DNA from: Bdellovibrio sp. 22V
GTDB lineage: Bacteria > Bdellovibrionota > Bdellovibrionia > Bdellovibrionales > Bdellovibrionaceae
Length of the DNA: 64,000 bases
Reading direction: 5' to 3'
NCBI RefSeq assembly: GCF_030169785.1
Contig: NZ_CP125854.1
Span: 744,001-808,000 of the forward strand
Shown: piece after piece, positions 18,302-29,177 of the stretch
How positions within the stretch are numbered: position 1 is the first letter of the stretch
Layout: every line of letters begins with the position of its first letter
The notes under the pieces: generated by a model
What the model was told of the DNA's origin: nothing
The model's database searches: none
What the model saw: only the letters and a program-made list of their open reading frames with translations
Made by a program: the position numbers and the translations under genes

Positions 18302-19763
18302 GGGGATGTTTTCCTTTCACAGCAGAAGCACTTTCCAGTGCGGCGGCGACATCCAACATTTTTTGTTCTTCAAAATGACCCGCGGTCAGTTGGATTCCGA
18401 TCGGCAAACCGTCTTGAGACATTCCAAAAGGAACGCTCAAGCCGGGCAGACCGGCAAGATTTGTTGAAGTTGTGAAAATATCATTGAGATACATCGTCAA
18501 AGGATCAGAAATGCGCTCGCCAATTTTAAAAGCTGGTGCTGTTGTCACCGCACTTAGAATCACGTCGCAACTTTTGAAGGCTTCCAAATATTGATTCATG
18601 ATCAAGCGGCGCACTTGGCCTGCTTTGTTGTAGTAGGCATCGTAGTAACCGCTGGAAAGACAGTAAGTTCCAAGCATAATACGGCGTTTTACTTCTTTAC
18701 CAAAACCTTCACCGCGAGTCAGACCGTAGAAATCCTCCAGCTCTATCGCTGAAAGATTTTTGATCTCGGCACGATGACCATATTTAACGCCATCATAACG
18801 AGCTAAGTTCGAAGAAGCTTCGCTGGCCGCAACAAGATAGTATACAGGAACGGCGAACTCGGTCATTGGCACGGAGACTTCAACAATCTCCGCGCCCATT
18901 TTCTTTAATGTTTCAATCGAGTTTTCCACAGTCTTCTGCACATCCGGGTGCAAGCTGCCTTTCATGTACTCTTTCATGAGGCCGATCTTAAGACCTTTTA
19001 CATCCGCCTTAAGATTTTTGCTCCACTGCGGGACCGCTTTTTGTGTTGTCGTGGAATCACGATCGTCAAAACCCGAGATCACTTCCATCGTCAAGGCCGC
19101 GTCTTTCACACTGCTCACCATCGGGCCGGCCTGATCCAAGGAGGAAGCGTAGGCGATGATCCCATAACGACTGACTCGGCCGTACGTTGGTTTGACACCA
19201 ACCACGCCGCAGAAACTTGCAGGTTGACGAATCGATCCGCCGGTATCGGTTCCGATTGTTCCTACAACCAAGCGTGCTGCTTGAGCTGCGGCTGAACCGC
19301 CGGAGGACCCGCCTGGCACACATTCAAGATTCCAAGGGTTTTTAACGGCTCCGAAGTAGGATGTTTCGTTGGAAGAGCCCATCGCAAATTCATCTTGGTT
19401 CAACTTTCCCATGACGACGATGCCGGCTTTTTTTAGGCGCGCTACAACCGTAGAATCGTAAGGTGCCACAAAGTTTTCAAGAATTTTAGAGCCCGCTGTC
19501 GCCTTCATGCCCTTTGCACAAAGCATTTCTTTAATTCCAAAAGGAACGCCCGCCATAGGCCCGACGTCTTCACCTTTGGCAATGCGGGAATCAATGGCCT
19601 CCGCATCTTGCAAAGCATTTTCATTTTTTGAAGTGAAGGAATTAAGTTTTCCGTCCAGATTTTCAATACGACCCTGAAAGTGTTTCGTCACTTCCTTCGC
19701 ACTGACTTTTTTTGCTTTTACGGCATCTGAAATTTCAGAGATCGAGGCAAATGTTAAATCCAT
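18291..19763 (-). CDS. gatA: Asp-tRNA(Asn)/Glu-tRNA(Gln) amidotransferase subunit A
   Basis: Glutaminase subunit of GatCAB, an amidase-signature enzyme releasing ammonia for the GatB step. Length 490 residues is standard. The Ser-cisSer-Lys triad is intact: K78 (GIKEML), cis-Ser S153 in GGSSGGSAAA and nucleophile S177 in DTGGSIRQP. The gene follows gatC by 10 bases and overlaps gatB, giving the order gatC-gatA-gatB. Confidence 0.98.
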   Translation of the reverse strand: MDLTFASISEISDAVKAKKVSAKEVTKHFQGRIENLDGKLNSFTSKNENALQDAEAIDSRIAKGEDVGPMAGVPFGIKEMLCAKGMKATAGSKILENFVAPYDSTVVARLKKAGIVVMGKLNQDEFAMGSSNETSYFGAVKNPWNLECVPGGSSGGSAAAQAARLVVGTIGTDTGGSIRQPASFCGVVGVKPTYGRVSRYGIIAYASSLDQAGPMVSSVKDAALTMEVISGFDDRDSTTTQKAVPQWSKNLKADVKGLKIGLMKEYMKGSLHPDVQKTVENSIETLKKMGAEIVEVSVPMTEFAVPVYYLVAASEASSNLARYDGVKYGHRAEIKNLSAIELEDFYGLTRGEGFGKEVKRRIMLGTYCLSSGYYDAYYNKAGQVRRLIMNQYLEAFKSCDVILSAVTTAPAFKIGERISDPLTMYLNDIFTTSTNLAGLPGLSVPFGMSQDGLPIGIQLTAGHFEEQKMLDVAAALESASAVKGKHPHVI

Positions 19764-19773
19764 GTTCTATTCC

Positions 19774-20055
19774 TTAAACCACAGGTGGAACTTTAAAGAG
19801 GTTGCCCGCTTTGGCTGGAGCATTGGCCGTCATTTCTTCGGCCGTGAACTCTTGCTTAACAACATCTTCGCGCCAGTAGGCTTCGATTTCTGTCGGTGTA
19901 ATTAAGGGCTCAACACCTGCCGTATTGATTTTGGAAATTTGCTCGAAATGATTCAGGGCTTTTGCCAGTTGGGCGCTGTACTCTTGAGCCTCTTCGTCTG
20001 TCACATGAAGGCGCGCGAGTTTGGCAATGTGTTCGATCGTTTTCTTGTCAATCAC
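19774..20055 (-). CDS. gatC: Asp-tRNA(Asn)/Glu-tRNA(Gln) amidotransferase subunit C
   Basis: Small (93-residue) subunit that wraps around GatA and GatB. The typical N-terminus is seen (IEHIAKLARLHVTDEEAQEY), followed by the linker motif INTAGVEPLI and a C-terminal LFKVPPVV. An AGGTCCC-type site precedes the ATG. First gene of the operon; its 5' region (134 bp) is shared divergently with ligA. Confidence 0.95.
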   Translation of the reverse strand: MIDKKTIEHIAKLARLHVTDEEAQEYSAQLAKALNHFEQISKINTAGVEPLITPTEIEAYWREDVVKQEFTAEEMTANAPAKAGNLFKVPPVV

Positions 20056-20090
20056 AGGGACCTCTCCTTCGTGGGATTGGAAGGCTCTAA

Positions 20091-22187
<2,097 letters not shown>

Positions 22188-22191
22188 AAAG

Positions 22192-22225
22192 AAAACCCAC
22201 ATCTTTTGGATGTGGGTTTTTAATT
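22192..22225. terminator. Terminator between ligA and the histone gene
   Basis: Perfect 12-bp stem AAAACCCACATC (22192-22203) and GATGTGGGTTTT (22209-22220), loop TTTTG, followed by TAATTT. A-rich sequence on the other side lets it work for the converging histone gene too. Confidence 0.9.
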
Positions 22226-22248
22226 TCAATAAGAAATCGACCTAAAAC

Positions 22249-22443
22249 TTATAGGTGGTCAATGACGATATCACGCGCCATAACAGTCTTACGACCATCA
22301 GCTTTCGCACTTTCGATACCTTTCAAGCAAAGTTGCTCAATAGCTTTGCTAAGTACATCGATTGTCTCAGCAGATGTGTTCATTTGACCTTTTTCCTTGA
22401 TAAGTTTTTTAACTTTGCTTGTAACTACAAGTACCTCTGCCAT
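22249..22443 (-). CDS. Bacterial histone-fold protein (HBb / Bd0055-like)
   Basis: A 64-residue protein that is a single histone fold with no tails. Helix 1 covers about 8-19 (TSKVKKLIKEKG), the long helix 2 about 24-50 (SAETIDVLSKAIEQLCLKG), and the short helix 3 follows the loop-2 motif RKTVMARDI, the RxTxxxxD pattern of archaeal and eukaryotic histones. It closely resembles the Bdellovibrio bacteriovorus histone Bd0055/HBb, reported as an abundant, essential nucleoid protein that coats or bends DNA. SD GAGAGG lies 7 bases before the ATG. Independent transcription unit of its own. Confidence 0.93.
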   Translation of the reverse strand: MAEVLVVTSKVKKLIKEKGQMNTSAETIDVLSKAIEQLCLKGIESAKADGRKTVMARDIVIDHL

Positions 22444-22533
22444 GATTGAACCTCTCCATCCGTGTTATTTGAACAATAAAAGGTTTGCATAGGGTCCAGT
22501 GATTGACAATATGAAATCTCTTCGTGCGGCGCA

Positions 22534-23994
22534 CTATCCTCTTCCAGGATTAGTAACTAATTCTGATTTACCATCCACGAATTTAAAAAGTTCCGCCTGT
22601 CTCGGTCCATTTTCCGTCGGAGAGATCCACACGAATGTTTTTTGATCGACGGCCTTTGTACACTCCACATCCAAAAATGCCGGCGACCAACACCCGCTAT
22701 TAAGATGCTCAACCGAACCAAAAATTTCATGACGGGCATTATGGGTGTGGCCAAAAACAATGCGCTGCGCTTTTGTGATTGCACTCGCCATTGCCAGGAC
22801 CCGGTCATCGGGTTCTTTGTACCCCGACACCAACGACGTTACTGACTTACTGTAAAACAAGAAGAACGGCAAAAGTAAGAACAGTGGAATGAACGCCCAG
22901 AAGAAAGAAATTTCATACACGGATCGAACAAAGACCATAAGTTGAAAAATCAAAAAGAAGGCTAAAAAGACGATGAACGCTCTATCAAGCCAAAGTTCCC
23001 GAGCCAGTAAAAAAGGATTGCTTGCGGCCGGAGCAACAAAAAGTTCTTTGAGTTCGCGAACCATGCGCGGTTCTGCATTGGCTTTTTCGGCGATCAAAGC
23101 AACACGGTCTTCAATTTTAAGGGGATTTCTGATAGGCGCCGCCAAACGATCAAAAAACGAGTGAAGGAGAGTCACCATTGCACCCCAAAACCATGTGATA
23201 ACAAGTCCCGGTTGAGCACGAACCATGTACTTTAAGAAGAAGCGAATATACTCTGGCAAACTCATGATATAGTTCGTATCCACGTGCGGATTGAAAAATC
23301 CCATGCCATTCATAATGTATCGGCACGCCAGATTTCCGAACGGCAGCTTCAAAGAGACAAAATTGTAGCCGCGAACATAAGGATTGATAGGATCTTCACA
23401 CATGCAATAGGGATCGTATTGATTGCCGTGCTCAACCAAAGTGTCTTGATTGCTGATATAGAACCATTCAACGAAGCGGACTTCGTTGCGTTTATGCTCT
23501 GGAAGAGCAATATGACGATGGATTTCCTCTTGGACTTCGGCAAAATGTAGTTCCAGGTCATGATTTCCCATGACAAAAATCACACGGTTGCCGCGCAATA
23601 CGAATTCACGCAAGGCGCGCACAAACTCCGCATGATCTTTCAAAATCACTTCGATTTTGTAGCGGGATCTTTCTTCTTGCGGATAAAGACCACGGTGTTT
23701 TTCAAGCCAGCTAATGTGAAATACCGGCTCTTCCGGCAGACGCAAAACACTGTCGAAGTCGAAGATGTCACCGTTTAAAATAAGCTCTACCGGTGCGCCT
23801 GCGGCTTTTTCTTCAATATGTTTCAAGAAACTTTCAAAGATATCATCGAAGAAAAACTGTCTTGTCTTAAATTTTTTCCATAATGGAAATTTAAGATTCA
23901 CGGGCTCCGCTTCGCTTAAATGCAAATCACTAATAATCGCCGTATGCGACGCGGATCTAAAATCAGGATAAGGTTGTGAAAAAGACGTGGGCAA
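22534..23994 (-). CDS. Membrane-anchored calcineurin-like metallophosphoesterase
   Basis: A 486-residue protein with the metallophosphoesterase motifs in order: ISDLHLSE (~21-28), NGDIFDFDSV (~73-82), MGNHDLELHF (~141-150), a GNQYDPY segment (~195) and GHTHNARHE (~418-426). Two adjacent hydrophobic helices (~345-390) are inserted between motifs, so the enzyme is probably held at the inner membrane. LpxH-like UDP-diacylglucosamine hydrolases share the motifs, but size and helices differ; the substrate is unknown. The start is TTG at 23994, with GGGAGG five bases upstream; no other start precedes motif I. Its 5' end overlaps the divergent murD frame. Confidence 0.82.
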   Translation of the reverse strand: MPTSFSQPYPDFRSASHTAIISDLHLSEAEPVNLKFPLWKKFKTRQFFFDDIFESFLKHIEEKAAGAPVELILNGDIFDFDSVLRLPEEPVFHISWLEKHRGLYPQEERSRYKIEVILKDHAEFVRALREFVLRGNRVIFVMGNHDLELHFAEVQEEIHRHIALPEHKRNEVRFVEWFYISNQDTLVEHGNQYDPYCMCEDPINPYVRGYNFVSLKLPFGNLACRYIMNGMGFFNPHVDTNYIMSLPEYIRFFLKYMVRAQPGLVITWFWGAMVTLLHSFFDRLAAPIRNPLKIEDRVALIAEKANAEPRMVRELKELFVAPAASNPFLLARELWLDRAFIVFLAFFLIFQLMVFVRSVYEISFFWAFIPLFLLLPFFLFYSKSVTSLVSGYKEPDDRVLAMASAITKAQRIVFGHTHNARHEIFGSVEHLNSGCWSPAFLDVECTKAVDQKTFVWISPTENGPRQAELFKFVDGKSELVTNPGRG

Positions 23995-25328
23995 ATCTGC
24001 CTCCCAAGAATATGATCGTGCAGATGAACGAATTTATCAAGAACCTGAAAACACCAATTGCCATTGTCGGAATGGGAAAAAGCGGTGATGCCGCCTATAA
24101 ATTGCTTCAACACTTCGGCTTCGCGAAGGAATCTCTATTCACATTTGATGGAAAACTAGAGACGGCTCACTTTAAAGACCCCGAAGCAATGATGGCAACC
24201 GCCCAGCCGCAAACTTTGGTGGTGTCTCCGGGGGTGCCGCTAACGGCAGGATGGATTCAAAAAGCGCGACAAAACGGCGTTAAAATCACCAGTGAAATTT
24301 CTTTGGCAGCAGCATGCTTAACTTCCGAAAAGCTTATCGGCGTGACCGGTTCGGTCGGAAAAAGCACGACTGTTTCACTTTTAGGCGCCGGTCTTGAGTC
24401 TTTTTCTCACACAGGGTTTGTCGGAGGAAACTTAGGTATTCCTTTCTGTGAATATGCCCTGCAAGTCGTTGAAGGCAAAAGACCTGCGGCAGACTGGGTG
24501 GTTCTTGAGCTTTCAAGCTACCAGCTCGAAAATTGCGAAGGATTGAAACTCGATTACTCTGCTATTACGTATTTTACATCCAATCATCTTGAGCGTTACG
24601 AAAGTTTACAGCACTACTACGATACGAAGTGGAGTATTCTTTCTCTTACCAAAAACGCGATGTTCTTAAATAGTGAAGGCGGCGATCTGGTTGAGTACTA
24701 TAAAACCAACGGAGATCATGAACAGGTAAAGATCATCTCAAAAAATGATCCTGCGATGGCCGCTTTGCACTTGGAAAAAGCGCTTCTGATTGGCCAGCAC
24801 AATCAAGACAATCTTGCTTTAGCTTCGGCTCTTGCCCTAGAGGCAGGGTGGCCAAAATCTTCCGTCGAAGCGATGAAAAACTTTAAAGGACTTGCGCATC
24901 GTTTGGAAAATGTCGGCACCTATAAAGGCATTCGCTTTATCAACGACAGCAAAGCCACGGCGATGGACAGCGTTCTTATCGCGACAACTGCGGCCTATGA
25001 CACTCTTGCGAATCAAGGAAAGCTTTATCTTCTTCTTGGCGGAAGAGACAAAAATCTTCCATGGCAAGATTTGATTCCTCTAAAAAATTTTAAAGGCATG
25101 GAGTTTATCTTCTTCGGTGAATGCCGAGTTATCGCGCAAAATAAATCTTTACTGCCCGGAAAGGCATTTGCTCGTCTTGAGGAGGCTCTTCACTATGCTC
25201 TTCAAGAGGCGAAAGAAAAAGACACGGTTCTTCTAAGTCCCGGCGGCACCAGTCTCGACGAGTTTAAATCCTTTGAAGATCGCGGAAACTTTTTTAAGAA
25301 AAAAATCGAAGATTTCGCGAAGAGATAA
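23976..25328 (+). CDS. murD: UDP-N-acetylmuramoylalanine-D-glutamate ligase
   Basis: Adds D-Glu to UDP-MurNAc-L-Ala in cytoplasmic peptidoglycan synthesis. Domain order is standard: N-terminal Rossmann-like domain (IAIVGMGKSGDAA), central ATPase with GVTGSVGKSTTVSLL, and C-terminal domain (LLLGGRDKNLPW, LLSPGGTSLDEF). The start is uncertain: GTG at 23976 has AGGA seven bases upstream but overlaps the divergent phosphoesterase by 19 bases, while ATGs at 24012 and 24024 give an N-terminus more like other MurD proteins. The stop abuts the next convergent gene without a gap or terminator. Confidence 0.92.
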   Translation: MKKTWANLPPKNMIVQMNEFIKNLKTPIAIVGMGKSGDAAYKLLQHFGFAKESLFTFDGKLETAHFKDPEAMMATAQPQTLVVSPGVPLTAGWIQKARQNGVKITSEISLAAACLTSEKLIGVTGSVGKSTTVSLLGAGLESFSHTGFVGGNLGIPFCEYALQVVEGKRPAADWVVLELSSYQLENCEGLKLDYSAITYFTSNHLERYESLQHYYDTKWSILSLTKNAMFLNSEGGDLVEYYKTNGDHEQVKIISKNDPAMAALHLEKALLIGQHNQDNLALASALALEAGWPKSSVEAMKNFKGLAHRLENVGTYKGIRFINDSKATAMDSVLIATTAAYDTLANQGKLYLLLGGRDKNLPWQDLIPLKNFKGMEFIFFGECRVIAQNKSLLPGKAFARLEEALHYALQEAKEKDTVLLSPGGTSLDEFKSFEDRGNFFKKKIEDFAKR

Positions 25329-27476
25329 TTATTCGCGGAAGTTTAGAACCGACAAAGAGTTCGCATCCACCGGCAGCACGCGAGAATATACTTTTTGCGT
25401 GCGCGCTCCTACGACCACCACTTCGTGGATGTCCTCAGGAACGTTGTAAAGGATGAATCCTCCACCTGCGATGCCTTTGCGATTTTGCAGAATCCGTCCC
25501 TGCATATCAAAGTACACAATGTGGCGGCTCTCGAATCCATCGTAGGCAGCCAAGTAAACTTCAAAGTCTTCGTCGGGCACAAATCCCACGATCAAGCCGG
25601 CACTCGGCGCATCGTCAATACGCAAATAAGATTTAATAGAAGACAGCCATGACCAGTGAACAAGAGGCGCGTGGATGAAAGCGTCCGTATCGTTATAGAG
25701 GTAACGAGCGGCCACGTAGTCTGCCCCTTCGGGCTGAATGCGCATCATACCTAAACGGCTAATATGTGGAAGACTGATCGTTGTTGTTCCGGTTTTTACT
25801 TCCAAGTCTTCTTGCAAGCTCTGCATGGTGACTGTTGCCGAACGCGCCTCACCCGTGAATGCATCGTAAACCCGTAAAGGCACGGCTTCGGACTTAATCG
25901 TCGATTCGATGTCACCTTGAGCTACAGACCCTTCTTCCACTACGACGTTCTGATATCCAAAGATAGAATCAGCTCGTGTCGCTAAAAGAGAATGGAAGCC
26001 CGGTTGCACGTTTACAAAAGCAAAAAGTCCGTTTTCACTTGTCGTTTTTAATGTCGCATCTGGAATCATGAATTGATTAAAGTAGACTGGTTGCAAACTT
26101 GGATCTGATTCGACAACTACATCAATGCCCGAAACATTTTTCCCATCCAAGGCGACCTTACCCCAAATGATGGTCGGGGCACCCTCAAAGGACTGAGCTC
26201 TTTGCTGAGCAACGATGTTTTGCAAAGCTTGAATCATAGAGTCCGGATAAAGTTGGGATTTAAATTCTTTCCCGGAAACAACAATGGAAGCTGTCTGCAT
26301 ATGACGAGGAGCGGCCGCTCTCATCACAGTGCTTGAACCCTTTGTGACGTTATCCATAGAAACAAAACCGTCTTTTTTTGCTGCGACTTCGCTAAGACCT
26401 TTTACGAAGGTCACTTTTGTTTGCGAAGGAGCCGCGTCGGTCGGTTTTGCGTTATAAGCACTTGTTACAATGCCTGCGAAGTCAGGATGCGGTTCAATCT
26501 TCAATTTAGGGCCTGAAACACGCTCTGCCTGATTTGTCGCTACGTGAGTCAGTCGGAAAGAACCTTCGCCCAAAGTTTTGCCATCTTTATCTACCAAACG
26601 GGCAATCACGGAACCCGTCGGCTCTTGCACTTGGATATTATAAAGACCTTGTTGTAAATCCACGCTGCCGAGTTCTTTTAAGATTCCTTCGTCACTTCGG
26701 CGGATTTCGATATGATGCTCATTTGTAACTGCAAGACCGCCGGTAATCTCAAGTGGGCCGACAATAGATTTAGCTCCGGCCGTTTCGCCGACCAGACCAT
26801 AAGAAGGCAGCATCTCGCCACCACCAGTGGCTGAAGTATCGGAAGAAGAAGGTGTGCGACCTTGGCTTTCATTCGGGAAAAACACTTTCGATTTCGGAAC
26901 TTGCGTCGTTTTTCCAGAAGGACCTGCGCCAGCAACATAGACGTTTGTTTTTTCCGGAGCTGGATTAAGAACTCCGGATTTTTCCAAAGTTTCTTTGGCC
27001 ATAGCTGACCACGTAGAACCTTGCCAGTCTTGTCCCAGAACTTCACTTCTTCTTTGCGCTTCTTGCAGGCGAACCGCTTGTGTACGAGGAAGCTGCTCTA
27101 TCCAAGTGTTATTGACTTCTTCTTCTCTTTCCGCAGACAACGGCAACGCCTCAGAAGCCAAGATCCTTTCGCTTGTCTTTTGAATTACCATCGCCGGCAA
27201 TTCCACACGTTTTGCAAACAAAGGAGCAGACGACGTATTTTCGTGAGCAAGGTTAACGGGTTTTATTTTTTCAATACGTGCCCATTCGGAATCACGTCTT
27301 TCAGATTCAAGAACTTCTTCGAAGGCAATATGGGGAGGGGAGTTTTTTTGCGCTTTAATGGTGAGTGCTTCATAAATAGGAATGAACTTCAAGCCACCTA
27401 AATGGCTTGACCAGCAGAAGCATCCCGCTAGTACTGCGAACGGTAGAAACCGCTTCAGTTGCATTCCTTGCAACAT
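25329..27476 (-). CDS. Large exported protein of unknown function
   Basis: A 715-residue protein with a hydrophobic N-terminus (residues 8-25, possible signal peptide or anchor). Residues 35-180 are charged and helical, 180-225 are Gly/Ser/Pro-rich and likely disordered, and the rest is beta-rich. Segments such as GKVALDGKNVSGIDVVVES and TSENGLFAFVNVQPGFHSLLA look like carboxypeptidase-regulatory or prealbumin-like repeats, suggesting a surface or envelope protein built of beta-sandwich units. I recognise no enzyme motif. It follows a small lipoprotein gene by 46 bases. SD GAGG stands three bases before the ATG; a second ATG at codon 5 is possible. Confidence 0.65.
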   Translation of the reverse strand: MLQGMQLKRFLPFAVLAGCFCWSSHLGGLKFIPIYEALTIKAQKNSPPHIAFEEVLESERRDSEWARIEKIKPVNLAHENTSSAPLFAKRVELPAMVIQKTSERILASEALPLSAEREEEVNNTWIEQLPRTQAVRLQEAQRRSEVLGQDWQGSTWSAMAKETLEKSGVLNPAPEKTNVYVAGAGPSGKTTQVPKSKVFFPNESQGRTPSSSDTSATGGGEMLPSYGLVGETAGAKSIVGPLEITGGLAVTNEHHIEIRRSDEGILKELGSVDLQQGLYNIQVQEPTGSVIARLVDKDGKTLGEGSFRLTHVATNQAERVSGPKLKIEPHPDFAGIVTSAYNAKPTDAAPSQTKVTFVKGLSEVAAKKDGFVSMDNVTKGSSTVMRAAAPRHMQTASIVVSGKEFKSQLYPDSMIQALQNIVAQQRAQSFEGAPTIIWGKVALDGKNVSGIDVVVESDPSLQPVYFNQFMIPDATLKTTSENGLFAFVNVQPGFHSLLATRADSIFGYQNVVVEEGSVAQGDIESTIKSEAVPLRVYDAFTGEARSATVTMQSLQEDLEVKTGTTTISLPHISRLGMMRIQPEGADYVAARYLYNDTDAFIHAPLVHWSWLSSIKSYLRIDDAPSAGLIVGFVPDEDFEVYLAAYDGFESRHIVYFDMQGRILQNRKGIAGGGFILYNVPEDIHEVVVVGARTQKVYSRVLPVDANSLSVLNFRE

Positions 27477-27522
27477 TCACCTCATTTGAAGAATAGTCAT
27501 TTCTGACTAGTCTTAATCGTAT

Positions 27523-27963
27523 TTAGAAGGATCGGAAGTCGTCAATGATGTTGCGATTGTCGCGACTTTGGTTAAGCGCCTGACGAATTTTTTCGGCGAT
27601 TCCTGCCGCGCGATCGTCATCTCTGTCCACAACGTCGAAACCGCCATCTTCATTACGACCTTCGACTAGGACCTCGACCTGAACGTCATACGGGCGGCGG
27701 CTGCCAAGAATTAAAACGTGGGTATAATAGCGCTCACGCGCCATGTTCATCTTTTCGATGACCTTGTTTTTTTTGTCATAGTACTGGGAAAACATTTCGC
27801 GCCCGTTTTGACTGACAGAGCGGGGCTCGCCAATCACACTAAAAACCACTCGACGAGTTTCGCTGACGTTCAGAGGCGTTTCGCGAATAACAACGCCCCC
27901 AGTACGGCAACTAGACAAAAGCAGTGATACGGTAACCAAAAACAGAGCCGAAACGTATTTCAT
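27523..27963 (-). CDS. Small lipoprotein of unknown function
   Basis: A 146-residue protein with a lipoprotein signal (lipobox LSSC, Cys19). The mature part has an RETPLNVSETRRVVFSVIG segment and a highly charged C-terminal half (DVVDRDDDRAAGIAEKIRQAL). Its ATG shares one base with the stop of the transaldolase-like gene (TAATG arrangement), so translation is coupled. No known family recognised. Confidence 0.75.
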   Translation of the reverse strand: MKYVSALFLVTVSLLLSSCRTGGVVIRETPLNVSETRRVVFSVIGEPRSVSQNGREMFSQYYDKKNKVIEKMNMARERYYTHVLILGSRRPYDVQVEVLVEGRNEDGGFDVVDRDDDRAAGIAEKIRQALNQSRDNRNIIDDFRSF

Positions 27964-28610
27964 TACTTCTTAAGACCTTTATTCCAGTCATCAAGAAATT
28001 GTTTAATTCCTTTGTCAGTGAGCGGATGGTGAGTCATCTGTTGCATAACCTTGAATGGAATTGTCGCGATATCCGCGCCCATTTCCGCAGCCAATTGAAT
28101 ATGCATCGGGCTTCTTACGCTCGCGACTAGGACCTCTGTCGAGAAATCGTAGTTTTGATACATCTGAATAACCTGATTAACCATCGTCATGCCTTCAACA
28201 CCAATGTCATCCAAGCGTCCCACGAATGGAGAAACCATTGTCGCGCCCGCCTTCGCCGCCAACAACGCTTGCATTGGAGAGAACACCAACGTGACATTTG
28301 TCTTGATACCTTCTGCCGTGAGTTTTTTTACAGCAATCATGCCATCTTCGCACATAGGGATTTTCACCACCACGTTCGAAGCCAGCTTCGCAAGCTCTTT
28401 ACCTTCACGAACCATTTCTTCGTGTTGCAGACTGATCACTTCTGCAGACACAGGTCCAGGAATCTCTTTGCAGATCTCTTTGATTACGTCGTGAAAAGGT
28501 TTTCCCTCTTTAGCGACAAGAGAAGGATTTGTTGTAACACCGTCAACCCAGCCGCGCATATTTGCTTGTCTGATTTCTTCAATGTTCGCTGTATCAATGA
28601 AAAACTTCAT
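27963..28610 (-). CDS. fsa: Transaldolase / fructose-6-phosphate aldolase family protein
   Basis: Short transaldolase (TalC/FSA type) of 215 residues; expected to act in the pentose phosphate pathway or as a fructose-6-phosphate aldolase. The family start [13 protein letters not shown], the [16 protein letters not shown] motif and the Schiff-base lysine K83 in [10 protein letters not shown] are present, along with [14 protein letters not shown] and short transaldolases cannot be separated by eye. A possible operator-like inverted repeat lies 30 bases upstream of the ATG. Confidence 0.92.
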   Translation of the reverse strand: MKFFIDTANIEEIRQANMRGWVDGVTTNPSLVAKEGKPFHDVIKEICKEIPGPVSAEVISLQHEEMVREGKELAKLASNVVVKIPMCEDGMIAVKKLTAEGIKTNVTLVFSPMQALLAAKAGATMVSPFVGRLDDIGVEGMTMVNQVIQMYQNYDFSTEVLVASVRSPMHIQLAAEMGADIATIPFKVMQQMTHHPLTDKGIKQFLDDWNKGLKK

Positions 28611-28639
28611 GGGAACTCCCCTTAAATATGGAAATAAAT

Positions 28640-28656
28640 GTACATACTGTTTGTAC
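28640..28656. promoter_or_regulatory. Inverted repeat upstream of the transaldolase gene
   Basis: GTACA (28640-28644) and TGTAC (28652-28656) separated by 7 bases, 30 bases upstream of the fsa start. It could be a repressor site; the evidence is only symmetry and position. Confidence 0.3.
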
Positions 28657-28667
28657 GTTGGCTGAAT

Positions 28668-29177
28668 TTAAAAATCAACCAGGCTTTTTCCCTGCATATA
28701 AAACTCGGCTTGCTTCGCAGGCAGAGCTGATTTTGAAATTTCGCTTAAATTTTTCTGATAGATCGGATGTGAGTATTGCCCCCAAGCTTCCGCAGCACAG
28801 CGAATAATCAGAGGGTCTTGATGCAATTGCGGGTAGGGCAAGGTCAGACGCGGCGACATCAGTATCATGTCATCAAATGTCAGCAGAGTCAGCTCTGCAT
28901 GTCGATTCTGCAAAAGACCCGGCTGGCCTTGCTCACACAACGACAGGACTAAGTGAAGAACTTGATCCACACCCCAAGAAGTTTCAAAACGAATGACAAA
29001 CTCCAGGCGGGCGCTCAGATCCAGTCTTTCAGGCGTCAGATATCTTTTATAGATAGAGGAAATAGCGGAGATCTCTCCACACTCTAGAATCTTTTTTAAA
29101 AGGGCGCGTGATTTTTCCACGCCACCCATCAAGTCCAAAGACAAATGAATCAAAGCCGAGTGTTGCGTTGGACTCAT
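28668..29177 (-). CDS. FolK-like (HPPK fold) protein lacking catalytic residues
   Basis: A 169-residue protein whose overall pattern follows HPPK (FolK): ALIHLSLDLMGGVEKSRALL in place of the GSNLGD start, ISAISSIYKRY as the next element, RLEFVIRFETSWGVDQVL, and the diagnostic LTLPYPQLHQDPLIIRCAAE (compare LTLPHPRLHERRFVLVPL). The catalytic magnesium ligands of HPPK (Asp95 and Asp97 of the DLDxL motif) are E95 and T97 here, and the GSN motif is lost, so it is probably not a pyrophosphokinase. It overlaps dapB by 4 bases (ATGA) and ends the dap operon. Role unknown; homology assignment is my pattern reading. Confidence 0.65.
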   Translation of the reverse strand: MSPTQHSALIHLSLDLMGGVEKSRALLKKILECGEISAISSIYKRYLTPERLDLSARLEFVIRFETSWGVDQVLHLVLSLCEQGQPGLLQNRHAELTLLTFDDMILMSPRLTLPYPQLHQDPLIIRCAAEAWGQYSHPIYQKNLSEISKSALPAKQAEFYMQGKSLVDF

